Part shown: piece after piece, positions 1-6,743 of the stretch
Layout of the letters: each line of letters begins with the position of its first letter
Position numbering within the stretch: the stretch's first letter is position 1
IMG/VR virus record: IMGVR_UViG_3300036819_000087
Coordinates: 43,283-107,282 of that record
Reading direction: 5' to 3' (one strand)
DNA length: 64,000 bases
DNA from: a virus
Made by a program: the position numbers and the translations under genes
The notes under the pieces: generated by a model
What the model was told of the DNA's origin: nothing
The model's input: the letters and a program-made list of their open reading frames with translations, nothing else
The model's database searches: none

Positions 1-101
1 GACTCGGCGATCAGGGCGACATCACCGCGGCGGGCGTTGCCGGGGAACCGTTCGAGCTGGCCGAGGGGCACGTCGCGGGTGTCGAGGTATTTCGCCGGCA
101 C
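1..101 (-). CDS. ParB/Srx-like N-terminal domain protein, 3' part cut by the window edge
   Basis: The first 33 codons are present, from a GTG preceded by AGGGGTG. The visible part includes VPLGQLERFPGNARRGD, typical of the N-terminal ParB-like domain carried by many actinophage and mobile-element proteins (VPL..L...PGNARRGD). In that family the domain is used for DNA binding or nuclease activity, and sometimes to guide a fused methyltransferase. The rest lies beyond position 1, so the full domain set and its role (partition, nuclease or modification) cannot be decided. It is the most distal gene of the left minus-strand block. Confidence 0.65.
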   Translation of the reverse strand, partial: MPAKYLDTRDVPLGQLERFPGNARRGDVALIAE

Positions 102-138
102 GGGTCACCCCTATCCGGGCATATCTCGAGTGGTGGTT

Positions 139-384
139 TCAGGCGGCGGCGCGGCGGTCGCGTTGCTCGGCGAGGGCGGCGGCCTTGGCCGCGTCGATCA
201 GCCGGTACTTGGGGCGGCCGCGGCCGTCCCGGATCTCCCGGCCGCCGCCGTCGACCGCGACGGGGAGGAGTCCCCGGTCCCGCCAGTTGCAGACGGCCTG
301 GACGCTGACGTTCCGGTCGGGTCTGGTGGCCCACGCGGCGACCTGGGAGGCGGTCAGCAGTGCCTGGAGGTCGAGGTCGGTCAC
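139..384 (-). CDS. Small helix-turn-helix (MerR/excisionase-like) DNA-binding protein
   Basis: An 81-residue protein. Residues about 9-45 (ALLTASQVAAWATRPD, then VQAVCNWRDRGLLPV) match the winged-HTH layout of HTH_17/MerR-like excisionase proteins: a helix, a recognition helix and a wing leading to R..G and YRLIDA. The GTG at 384 is chosen because GGGGGTGA lies 3 bases upstream; an ATG at 402 would add six residues. A minus-strand terminator lies just upstream, so the gene may have its own promoter. A role in regulation or excision is inferred from the fold only. Confidence 0.6.
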   Translation of the reverse strand: MTDLDLQALLTASQVAAWATRPDRNVSVQAVCNWRDRGLLPVAVDGGGREIRDGRGRPKYRLIDAAKAAALAEQRDRRAAA

Positions 385-402
385 AGGATCACCCCCGGGC
401 AT

Positions 403-438
403 AAAAAAGCGGCCCGCGGGGCGCTGGGCTCCTGCGGG
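403..438 (-). terminator. Rho-independent terminator, minus strand
   Basis: Read on the minus strand, the arms GCCCGC and GCGGGC enclose a GC-rich centre and are followed by CGCTTTTTT. It lies directly after the 505-1272 gene and before the small HTH gene at 139-384. Confidence 0.6.
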
Positions 439-504
439 CGTAGTGATCCACTCGCGATACTACACAGTGAAGTCCCCGCCGCAAGTGTGCCGCGTTGATG
501 CTGG

Positions 505-1272
505 TCATCGTGTCGGCGGTGCGGCGGCCAGGCTGTCGACGATCGCCTCGTATTCGCCGTACTTCAGGACGCGGCCGCAATTCGCGCAGGCCACGTTCTC
601 TTCCCCCTCGACCCACACCATGAGGCGGAGCCGGCAGAACGGGCAGCGGAGCGGTTTGGTGATTTTCCGGACGCCGGCTTTGGCTTGCCGGAACCAGGAC
701 TGATGCCAGGCGAGGACCTCCAGGCCGAACGCGGCAGCGAACGGGACCGGGCCAGCCTGCCCCGTCTCGACCGTGCCCGTGTACTGGAGGATGTCTTCGA
801 GGTGGGTGCCGAGCCAGGCGATGACTTCGGTGGCGGCGGACGCGAGATGCCCGGACCGGGCCGGGGGCGGGGCGATCCCGAGCCGGTCGTGACAGAACAG
901 GATCTTCCACCCGGTCAGGGTGCGGAGGAGCGCGTCGAGCTGGTCGCCGTACTCCGACGGGGACAGGGGTTCGGCGCTGCCGGAGACCCGCTCGGCGGCG
1001 TCGCTGGACGCGGTGTGGCCGTCGGCGGCGTAGCCGATCAGGGCGGCCAGCACGTCGAGTTCGGCGAGCGCTTCGCGGATACGGGACTCGTGCGGGGCGC
1101 ACCACACCGGCCAGCCCCGGCGGGGTTTGGTGTCGGGGGGTTCGGGGCGGGACTGGTCCGGGTCGAGGCGGCCGTGGTCCGCGTATTCCTTGAGGGCGGC
1201 CCGGTAGGTGGCCATTTCGGCGCGGTAGTTTTTGTTGCAGGCGCCGGGGCAGATGCCGTCCTCGTAGGTCAT
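505..1272 (-). CDS. Zinc-ribbon protein of actinobacterial mobile elements, unknown function
   Basis: 255 residues. It opens with MTYEDGICPGACNKNYR and ends with a second cysteine pair set (CPFCRLRL, then CANCGRVLKYGEYEAI), so it probably carries one or two structural zinc sites. The middle is helical with no recognised domain. The CPGACN.NYR opening is familiar from actinophage and actinobacterial proteins of unknown function. The ATG at 1272 is preferred because the recognisable opening starts there; no clear Shine-Dalgarno is present, and a TTG at 1296 is possible. Coding bias is strong. The function is not known. Confidence 0.6.
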   Translation of the reverse strand: MTYEDGICPGACNKNYRAEMATYRAALKEYADHGRLDPDQSRPEPPDTKPRRGWPVWCAPHESRIREALAELDVLAALIGYAADGHTASSDAAERVSGSAEPLSPSEYGDQLDALLRTLTGWKILFCHDRLGIAPPPARSGHLASAATEVIAWLGTHLEDILQYTGTVETGQAGPVPFAAAFGLEVLAWHQSWFRQAKAGVRKITKPLRCPFCRLRLMVWVEGEENVACANCGRVLKYGEYEAIVDSLAAAPPTR

Positions 1273-1296
1273 GCGGTTAAGCGTGGCCGGCCGCAA

Positions 1297-1520
1297 GAGG
1301 TGCCGCCAACCTGAACGGCCCCCGGCCCGCCGTGGCGTTCACCACAAGCGGAGCACGGGGGCCGCTACCAGGGCCGCCGGGGCCCTCCCCGGTGGAAACG
1401 GGGAGGGAACACCGGACCGGCCGGTACTACCCGGCACCCGGGGTCTCCAGTCCCAAGCACCGGGCCGGCCTGCCGGGCCCTCCCCCAGGGCAGACGGGGA
1501 GGGATCATAGGCGGGCCGTC
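1297..1520. repeat. Intergenic region with two near-identical GC-rich hairpins
   Basis: Two inverted repeats share the same arms: CCCTCCCC at 1383-1390 with GGGGAGGG at 1400-1407, and CCCTCCCC at 1478-1485 with GGGGAGGG at 1496-1503. The first can extend to a 9-bp stem with a 7-nt loop. Neither is followed by a T-run. No gene was found here. They could be transcript-stabilising hairpins, weak terminators or protein-binding sites. Confidence 0.5.
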
Positions 1521-1667
1521 TTAGCCGCGGCCTCTCGTAACTCGGCGGGTGCGGCGGCGTGCTTCGCGGCGGCTCATACCACGGCCACGCATCGTGCGGT
1601 AGTAGACGCGGCCGTCAGCACGGTCATCGCGGCGTGTCTGCCGATCACGGCGGTTCTTCCCGAACAT
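1521..1667 (-). CDS. Very basic 48-residue protein
   Basis: MFGKNRRDRQTRRDDRADGR opens a 48-residue, arginine-rich peptide preceded by GGAGGAAACCC, a good ribosome binding site. Roughly 40% of residues are basic, which suggests nucleic-acid binding, but no fold is recognisable. The 1681-2202 gene lies immediately upstream and is likely co-transcribed. Confidence 0.5.
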   Translation of the reverse strand: MFGKNRRDRQTRRDDRADGRVYYRTMRGRGMSRREARRRTRRVTRGRG

Positions 1668-1680
1668 GGGTTTCCTCCGT

Positions 1681-2202
1681 TTATTCTGCTGTGCTGTCGC
1701 CGGGATCGGCGGGCAGTTCGGGCCAGATGTGGCGTTCACCGCGGGGGCCGGGCGGGACCGGGCCATCACCCCACGTGAACGTCTGCCACGGGCCTGGGGT
1801 GGTGTCGGTGCGGAGCCTGTACCTGGTCGTGGTGGGGTCGTCGAACAGGTCACGGGCCGCGTCATCCGCGGCGGCGGTGAACTTCTCGAACCGCATGTCG
1901 TCGGCTGCGGCCAGGTCGAGCGGCGCGGCCCTGCGGGTCCAGACGGCGCGGACCCGGCCCTCGCCGCGGCGGTAGAACAGGACCCAGCGGCGGGGCGCCC
2001 ACTGGACCTGCAACCCATGCTTGCCGCCGTGTCCGGGGATTACCCCCCACTTGATGCGACGGTCGCGGTGGTCAAGGCGGCGCATCCGCCACGCCTCGTA
2101 CAGGCCCGTGAAAGGGCCGGGGTGACGGGGTGCGACGTAACCGCGGTAGGTGACGCGCCACATTCCCATCGCGATCCGCTCGAATGTTATCGGCGATTTC
2201 AT
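1681..2202 (-). CDS. Hypothetical protein with start-associated repeat
   Basis: 173 residues, soluble, rich in aromatic and arginine residues (RVTYRGYVAPRHPGPF, then WAPRRWVLFYRRGEGRVRAVW); no known domain recognised. The ATG at 2202 follows AACAACCGAGGAGAACCCA, one of the conserved start-associated sequences of this window. The gene lies 18 bases downstream of the HNH nuclease gene and is probably in the same operon. Confidence 0.6.
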   Translation of the reverse strand: MKSPITFERIAMGMWRVTYRGYVAPRHPGPFTGLYEAWRMRRLDHRDRRIKWGVIPGHGGKHGLQVQWAPRRWVLFYRRGEGRVRAVWTRRAAPLDLAAADDMRFEKFTAAADDAARDLFDDPTTTRYRLRTDTTPGPWQTFTWGDGPVPPGPRGERHIWPELPADPGDSTAE

Positions 2203-2209
2203 TGGGTTC

Positions 2210-2219
2210 TCCTCGGTTG
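2210..2219 (-). promoter_or_regulatory. Start-associated sequence (CAACCGAGGA)
   Basis: Exact copy, ending 7 bases before the ATG of the 1681-2202 gene. It contains the GAGGA ribosome-binding core and a conserved 5' extension GAACAACC. Confidence 0.75.
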
Positions 2220-2220
2220 T

Positions 2221-2586
2221 TCAGAATAGCGGGTCCATTATGGCCGCCAATTCGGCGGCGCGGGTGGCTTTCGCGGTTTCGGCGTGGTGCTCTTTGTCGT
2301 AATGCAAATGGCAGCCTTGGCACATTGCGCGGAGAATTGACGCGCCCAGGACGTTTATGTCCCAGCAGGCCGGCTGGTGGTTGAGGTGGGCGGTGGTCAA
2401 GATGACCCGGTTGCCGGTGCCGTAGGCGGCGCCCTCGTGCTCGTTCGGGCAGCGGCCGGGGTGGGTGCCCCGGCCGCACTCCCCCACGCATTCGCAGCGG
2501 CCGGCGGCCCGGACGAACCGCACCCAGTACGTGATTGCCGTCCAGTTCGGCGGGTACAGGTGGCGGTTCTCCGGGCGGATCGGCAC
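2221..2586 (-). CDS. HNH endonuclease
   Basis: 121 residues. Residues about 30-110 form an HNH domain: CECVGECG then HPGRCPNEH (zinc cysteines), ILTTAHLNHQP (first H and N), and MCQGCHLHYDKEHHAET (zinc pair and final H). In phages such small HNH proteins act as free-standing homing nucleases or in packaging/DNA processing; its position in an early-type cluster away from terminase favours the former. The GTG start is 3 bases after the stop of the 2590-2889 gene. Confidence 0.75.
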   Translation of the reverse strand: MPIRPENRHLYPPNWTAITYWVRFVRAAGRCECVGECGRGTHPGRCPNEHEGAAYGTGNRVILTTAHLNHQPACWDINVLGASILRAMCQGCHLHYDKEHHAETAKATRAAELAAIMDPLF

Positions 2587-2589
2587 CGG

Positions 2590-2889
2590 TCAGCGGCCGT
2601 TCGTGCAGCGCCGCGGGCCGCTCATGATCTTCTTGCGCATGTCGTACAGGTAGCCGATGTAGCAGGTGGCGCCGAAGTCGATCACCCAGCAGACCCCCGC
2701 GCATTTCGAGCACACGCCGCGGTAGGCGGGCTGCCCTTTCCGTTTGGCCCACTTCATCTTGTGGCCGAGGCGGGTCAGGTCCTGGTGCTCGCGGACCTTC
2801 AGGCGGGTGCTGTTCCCGGTCGCGCCGACATCTTTGACAGCCTGCCGCGCCCATGTCCGCTGGACGCTTTCGTCGTCGCCGCGGGTCAT
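2590..2889 (-). CDS. Small zinc-ribbon protein, paralogue A
   Basis: 99 residues. It has LGHKMKWAKRKGQPAYRGVC, then SKC, and a later cysteine-terminated RRC near the C-terminus. The pattern GH.M.W - G.C..C - RRC recurs in the genes at 10602-10826 and 10829-11062, so this is a duplicated family within the window. The function is unknown; a zinc-stabilised nucleic-acid-binding module is plausible. The start overlaps the stop of the RapZ-like gene (ATGA). Confidence 0.55.
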   Translation of the reverse strand: MTRGDDESVQRTWARQAVKDVGATGNSTRLKVREHQDLTRLGHKMKWAKRKGQPAYRGVCSKCAGVCWVIDFGATCYIGYLYDMRKKIMSGPRRCTNGR

Positions 2890-3356
2890 GGTTTCTCGGA
2901 CCCGTCGAGCCAGCGGGTGTAGTCGCCGTCTTCCAGGGGGTTCTTGTCGATGTCGCGGTGGAGGAGATGCACGTTGTACCCGGTCCGGTCGAGGTCGCCG
3001 GCGGTCAGGATCGCGATCGACGGGGACCGGTGCCGGCCTGCTGTGCAGCCGACCGCGATGGTGACGGGGACACTGCTGCGGCGTTTCCGCCCGTACAGTT
3101 GGGCGGTCATGGTCCGGGCCATGCCGGCGAGGTCGGTGACCAGGTCGCGGACGCCGGGCGTGTACATGACCCGGTCCAGGATCTCCTGGTCGCGGGCCGT
3201 CAGGGCGCGGAGGGCGGGGTCGACGCCGGGGTCGTGGAACCGGTGCTGGACGTTGACGGTGATCTCCGCGTCCGCGGGGGGTGGGCCGTTCCGGTACCCG
3301 AACGAGACCAGGACGACGTGGGTGCTGTCGGGGACGAACCCGGTGGTGGTGATCAC
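2886..3356 (-). CDS. RapZ C-terminal-domain-like protein
   Basis: 156 residues. The order VLVSFGYRNGPPPADAEI, HRFHDP, LRALTARDQEILDRVMYTPGV and VTIAVGCTAGRHRSPSIAI matches the C-terminal domain of RapZ (FG.K.G.P..AD, D.R...NP, LR..TG.D..V, IGCTGG.HRSV). The N-terminal P-loop domain of RapZ is absent. In E. coli the C-terminal half binds small RNAs and glucosamine-6-phosphate; in phages its role is not established. The GTG overlaps the upstream stop by four bases. Confidence 0.65.
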   Translation of the reverse strand: MITTTGFVPDSTHVVLVSFGYRNGPPPADAEITVNVQHRFHDPGVDPALRALTARDQEILDRVMYTPGVRDLVTDLAGMARTMTAQLYGRKRRSSVPVTIAVGCTAGRHRSPSIAILTAGDLDRTGYNVHLLHRDIDKNPLEDGDYTRWLDGSEKP

Positions 3357-3757
3357 ACCGGCTCCTCGTCCTGCTGGCCTTCCAGCCAGCCGTTCTGGTC
3401 GGCGACCCACTCCGGGTAGGCGGGGCCGAGGAGGTCCCGGGCGACCTGGTCGGCGACGTAGTACAGGTGGAGGGGGCCGTGGTTCCCGCCGCCGGCTTCG
3501 GCCAGGTGGCCGAGGGCGCGGCCGACGCGGGCGATCAGCACGTCCGGGCCGGACTCAGCCCACCGGGTCTGCTGAACCAGGCGGACGTAGTCGAGGTACT
3601 GGGCGGTGAGGGCGAGCCGGTCGGCGACCAGCTCGGTGCGGGTCTCGGGCAGGGTGGCGCGGGCGGCCTGGTCCTGGATGTCGCGGGTGAGCCCTTCGAG
3701 GACCTCCCCGATCCGGGTCAGGTGCGGGAGCGCGGTCAGCGCGGGGGCGTCAGTCAT
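3353..3757 (-). CDS. Hypothetical helical protein
   Basis: 134 residues, mostly helical and acidic, no recognised domain. The ATG at 3757 follows AACAACCGAGGGAAAACACC, a one-base variant of the start-associated sequence. Its stop overlaps the start of the RapZ-like gene, so the two are translationally coupled. Confidence 0.55.
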   Translation of the reverse strand: MTDAPALTALPHLTRIGEVLEGLTRDIQDQAARATLPETRTELVADRLALTAQYLDYVRLVQQTRWAESGPDVLIARVGRALGHLAEAGGGNHGPLHLYYVADQVARDLLGPAYPEWVADQNGWLEGQQDEEPV

Positions 3758-3766
3758 GGTGTTTTC

Positions 3767-3776
3767 CCTCGGTTGT
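3767..3776 (-). promoter_or_regulatory. Start-associated sequence, one-mismatch copy
   Basis: CAACCGAGGG, preceded by ACAA, 9 bases before the ATG of the 3353-3757 gene. Confidence 0.6.
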
Positions 3777-3907
3777 TGTGGTCACCGGGTGGTTCCGGTG
3801 TGAGCGTTGCGGCGTGCCTGGCGGATGGCGCGGCGGCCGTTCCGGCCCAGGGCCTTGCGGTGGGCACGCTCGGCTTTCCGGTCCAGCGGGCGGCGGCGGA
3901 AACGTGA

Positions 3908-3961
3908 CTAGGCAAGGCCGGCGGCTAGCAGGGTGACCGCGGCGACGGCAGGCAGTGTCAT
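3908..3961 (-). CDS. 17-residue hydrophobic peptide followed by an in-frame amber codon
   Basis: MTLPAVAAVTLLAAGLA then TAG. The ATG has an exact start-associated sequence (AACAACCGAGGAGCGACACC), so initiation here is well supported despite the size. Past the TAG, the same frame stays open for 40 very basic codons (SRFRRRPLDRKAERAHRKAL and on) to a TGA at 3782. It is therefore a hydrophobic mini-protein, a 58-residue read-through product, or a gene broken by a nonsense mutation. Confidence 0.45.
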   Translation of the reverse strand: MTLPAVAAVTLLAAGLA

Positions 3962-3972
3962 GCTGGTGTCGC

Positions 3973-3982
3973 TCCTCGGTTG
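3973..3982 (-). promoter_or_regulatory. Start-associated sequence (CAACCGAGGA)
   Basis: Exact copy, 11 bases before the ATG of the 17-residue peptide. Confidence 0.7.
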
Positions 3983-4651
3983 TTACGGGCGGGTAGGGGC
4001 CGGGTGGATGGTGACGACGGCAGGGGAACCGACCGGCTCAGGTGCTCCGACAGGCGGTACTGCGGGCGGGCTGGCTGAACTGGTCACCCAGGAACCGCCG
4101 TTCTCCGCGCCCAGGACGACGATCGCTTGCCAGGTGATGAGCCGCAGATCAGTCCCGGTGTGGATCTGGCCGCTGGCAGGGAACCACACGTAGTCGCCGG
4201 GGAGCGGGTTCATCCAGTCGTCGGACTGGTCACCGGCTCCGGTGAGCCATGGCTGGCAGGCGACCCTGCGTGTGATGCTGCCACACTCGGCCTGGACGGT
4301 CCGGCCGCTAGTAGTGAGGATTGCCAAGGTCAACGCCCCGCAGAGCGGTTTCTTGCCGCCGCGCTGGCGGCGGGGCATGGCGGTGGGGCAGTGCGCTTGG
4401 GTCGCGGCGGCGAACCCGAACTCGACGGGATCGGAGTCCAGGACCATTCCGGCGGTCATGCCAGGGTGGGGGCGGGTTGTGGGGTGGCTGTCCATGTAGT
4501 GGGTGGCCTCGGTGCGGCTCGACGTACCGGGCGGGCTCGACGTACCGGGCGGGGTGGCTGTCCATGCTTGGCGTGCGCAGGCGGTCAAGGTGCCGCCGAT
4601 GGTGAGCGCAGCGGTGGCGGTAGTCAGCGCGATGACGGTTCGGGAGGTCAT
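3983..4651 (-). CDS. Putative lipoprotein
   Basis: 222 residues. The N-terminus MTSRTVIALTTATAALTIGG, then TLTAC, has a signal-peptide hydrophobic core ending in a lipobox-like L-T-A-C, so Cys25 may be lipidated at the membrane. The exported part carries several cysteines (HCPTAM, LCGAL, ECGSI, ACQPW) that could form disulfides. A tandem 18-bp repeat in the DNA encodes PPGTSSPPGTSS near residues 34-45. An exact start-associated sequence precedes the ATG. An envelope role beside the transfer-like genes is plausible. Confidence 0.6.
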   Translation of the reverse strand: MTSRTVIALTTATAALTIGGTLTACARQAWTATPPGTSSPPGTSSRTEATHYMDSHPTTRPHPGMTAGMVLDSDPVEFGFAAATQAHCPTAMPRRQRGGKKPLCGALTLAILTTSGRTVQAECGSITRRVACQPWLTGAGDQSDDWMNPLPGDYVWFPASGQIHTGTDLRLITWQAIVVLGAENGGSWVTSSASPPAVPPVGAPEPVGSPAVVTIHPAPTRP

Positions 4652-4662
4652 GCTGGTGGTGC

Positions 4663-4672
4663 TCCTCGGTTG
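4663..4672 (-). promoter_or_regulatory. Start-associated sequence (CAACCGAGGA)
   Basis: Exact copy within CGAAACAACCGAGGAGCACC, 11 bases before the ATG of the lipoprotein gene. Confidence 0.75.
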
Positions 4673-4689
4673 TTTCGGGTGGTGGGGGG

Positions 4690-5907
4690 TCAGGAATTGA
4701 CGGCGCGGAGGCCGCGGGCCCGCTTCACCTCCTCGATGCGGGTCTTGCCCCAGTTGCGGGAGCGGCCGGGGTGCAAGGCGGAGAGGTCCCGGTCGGTGAG
4801 TGTCTTCCGGCCGGGCGCGAGCGACGCGATGTACTCGTCGCGGGCGGCGACCGCGTCGGGGTCCATGGACATGCGGCCACGGCCCGACAGGGCCACATCC
4901 GGGTGGACCTGGTCCGGGCCAGTGGTCCGTTCTGGCTCATCTGGCCCATCATTGGGCCGGGTGTCTGGCCCATCGGCCGGCCCACCCGTGGCCCACGTTT
5001 CTGGCCCATCGGCCGGCCCCGTCTCTGGCCCATTGGGGGCCTCGTCGGGGCCGTGGGCCGGGGCCATGGTCAGGGCCATGAACGGGGCCACCGGGAGGCT
5101 GGCGGACAGGGCCACGCCGGGGGCCACCCCGGCCGGGAGCGGCGCGGCGGCGGTCAGCAGTTCATCGACCCGGCCGAGGGCACCGGTGATGCGGACACCG
5201 GTGTCGAGCTGCCACAGCAGATCCCCCGGGACGTGGTCACGCCAGCCGGTGCCGAACCGGGCGCGGAGCCGCTCGACGGCGGCGCGGCGGTCGATTTCCA
5301 GGCTGACCGCGGTCGTGTAGGAGGTGACTCCCCACATGATCATGCGGCGTTTGATGTACCAGGTGCCGGGCCGGTCGACCAGCCACCTCTGCCAGGGGAT
5401 ACGTTCGGCGCGGCGCCGTGACCGGTCAAGGGCGCGGGCGGCGCGGCGGGCCTCGTTCTGGCGGCGGAGCATCGCATGCCGGGCCGCCTCAACGAAGATC
5501 ACCAGCAGGGCGGGCGCGAACATGCGGATGCCCATCCCCCGGTAGTCGGGCCAGCCGGCGGCGGCGTTCACGGCGACCACCCCGGCGGCGAACGTGAGGA
5601 CCGCCCACCGGAGCCACCACACCGTCCGTTCGGTGTAGACCAGGACCAGGTCCAGGCCCATCACCACGTACAGGCCACCCTGGATGCCGAGGGGGGCCAG
5701 CCACGCCAGCGCCACGTTCAGGTGGGCCGCGAGATGGGCCACCGTCTGGTAGTCGGCGGCGGTGGCGTAGGCCGCGATCGCCAGGCCACCGATGGCCAGC
5801 AGGACCCGCTGCCATGGGCCAAGAGCGGGCCGGCCTTCATGTTCTCCCATAGGGGCCATAGTGGCGTCTGGCCCAACAGGGGGCGGGGAAACACGCGGGG
5901 CGGTCAT
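4690..5907 (-). CDS. DUF2637 (SpdB-like) membrane protein
   Basis: 405 residues. After a short cytoplasmic tail, residues about 32-150 hold four hydrophobic segments (VLLAIGGLAIAAYATAADY, then LAPLGIQGGLYVVMGLDL, AVLTFAAGVVAVNAA, FAPALLVIFVEAA), the layout of DUF2637 proteins. These occur in actinobacterial conjugative plasmids and integrative elements as transfer/spread proteins next to TraB-type translocases. A basic region follows, then a low-complexity GP-rich linker (about 260-345) and a C-terminal HTH-like tail (DRDLSALHPGRSRNWGKTRI). The ATG at 5907 is chosen for its AAAGGA site. Confidence 0.75.
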   Translation of the reverse strand: MTAPRVSPPPVGPDATMAPMGEHEGRPALGPWQRVLLAIGGLAIAAYATAADYQTVAHLAAHLNVALAWLAPLGIQGGLYVVMGLDLVLVYTERTVWWLRWAVLTFAAGVVAVNAAAGWPDYRGMGIRMFAPALLVIFVEAARHAMLRRQNEARRAARALDRSRRRAERIPWQRWLVDRPGTWYIKRRMIMWGVTSYTTAVSLEIDRRAAVERLRARFGTGWRDHVPGDLLWQLDTGVRITGALGRVDELLTAAAPLPAGVAPGVALSASLPVAPFMALTMAPAHGPDEAPNGPETGPADGPETWATGGPADGPDTRPNDGPDEPERTTGPDQVHPDVALSGRGRMSMDPDAVAARDEYIASLAPGRKTLTDRDLSALHPGRSRNWGKTRIEEVKRARGLRAVNS

Positions 5908-5921
5908 CAGGTTGGGTCCTT

Positions 5922-6602
5922 TCACTGGACCGGTGCGGGTTCATCGGCGAGGGCGAGGGAATCCTCGAACCACCAGCCGAACGTGGGCACGGCACCGCCG
6001 GCGGCCTGGAGCTCGTACACCTCGATGTAGCAGGCGGTGATGTCGTCGGGGAGCCGCAGCGCGCAGGAGTGGGCGTAGGCGACCCGGCGGATCGCGCCTT
6101 CAAGCAGGTTGATCGCCCGTTCGCATTCGGCGGCGACCCGGCGGGCTTTCTCCGCGGCCAGGGCGGCGTCTTGCATCCGCTTCTCCGCGTCGTCGTAGGC
6201 GGGTGATTCGGGGTAGGCGGCGGCCAGGTCGCGGCGGGCCCGTCTCCACGCATCGATCTGGCGGCGGAGTTCAGCGGCGGCTTCCGCCATGTCTTTGCGG
6301 GTTGCTGTTATCAGCTCTGCGCAGTGTTTCCCCTGCTGGTCGAGGAGGGTGGCGAGGTCGGCGGCGAAGTTGTCCAGTTCGGCGCGGGTCCAGTTGGGTT
6401 CTACGTCCCGGTCGTGGAGGAGGGCGGCGGCGTCGCCGGCGGTCAGGGCTAGGGCGGCGCCGGCGAGGGCGCCAAGGCCGAGGACGGCGACGTTGTTGCG
6501 GAGGGCGCGGGCGTACATGGTGGCGGTGGTGTTACCGGCGTCGCGGATGCCTTCGATGAACCGGAAAGCTGCCGCCTCGTGCGGGCCGATCGGGTCGAAC
6601 AT
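5922..6602 (-). CDS. Membrane-anchored helical/coiled-coil protein
   Basis: 226 residues. One hydrophobic segment at about 38-60 (NVAVLGLGALAGAALALTAG) is followed by a long charged alanine/arginine-rich helical region (about 75-190), likely coiled coil. The start follows GGGAGGGG. The gene is first in a minus-strand unit with the DUF2637 gene and has an operator-like tandem palindrome in front. It is probably a partner of the transfer-type proteins; no family was recognised. Confidence 0.55.
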   Translation of the reverse strand: MFDPIGPHEAAAFRFIEGIRDAGNTTATMYARALRNNVAVLGLGALAGAALALTAGDAAALLHDRDVEPNWTRAELDNFAADLATLLDQQGKHCAELITATRKDMAEAAAELRRQIDAWRRARRDLAAAYPESPAYDDAEKRMQDAALAAEKARRVAAECERAINLLEGAIRRVAYAHSCALRLPDDITACYIEVYELQAAGGAVPTFGWWFEDSLALADEPAPVQ

Positions 6603-6634
6603 CACCCCTCCCCTCCCCTACTGTCTGTGATCAC

Positions 6635-6666
6635 GATTGACCGGTCACTTGATTGACCGGTCACTT
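6635..6666. promoter_or_regulatory. Tandem 16-bp repeat with palindromes (operator-like)
   Basis: The 16-mer GATTGACCGGTCACTT occurs twice back to back. Each copy contains the palindrome TGACCGGTCA (6638-6647 and 6654-6663), one-and-a-half helical turns apart. A further half-similar TCCGGTCACG lies about 30 bases on, and TGTGATCACGA abuts the first copy. It lies between the FtsK/TraB gene end and the start of the 5922-6602 gene, a suitable place for a repressor site controlling the transfer-like unit. Confidence 0.55.
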
Positions 6667-6743
6667 CTGGACCCCCGTATATACAGGGCAGGTGTCCGGT
6701 CACGCGGCGTGCGGGCGGGCGCGGGCGCGGTCACGCGGTTTCG

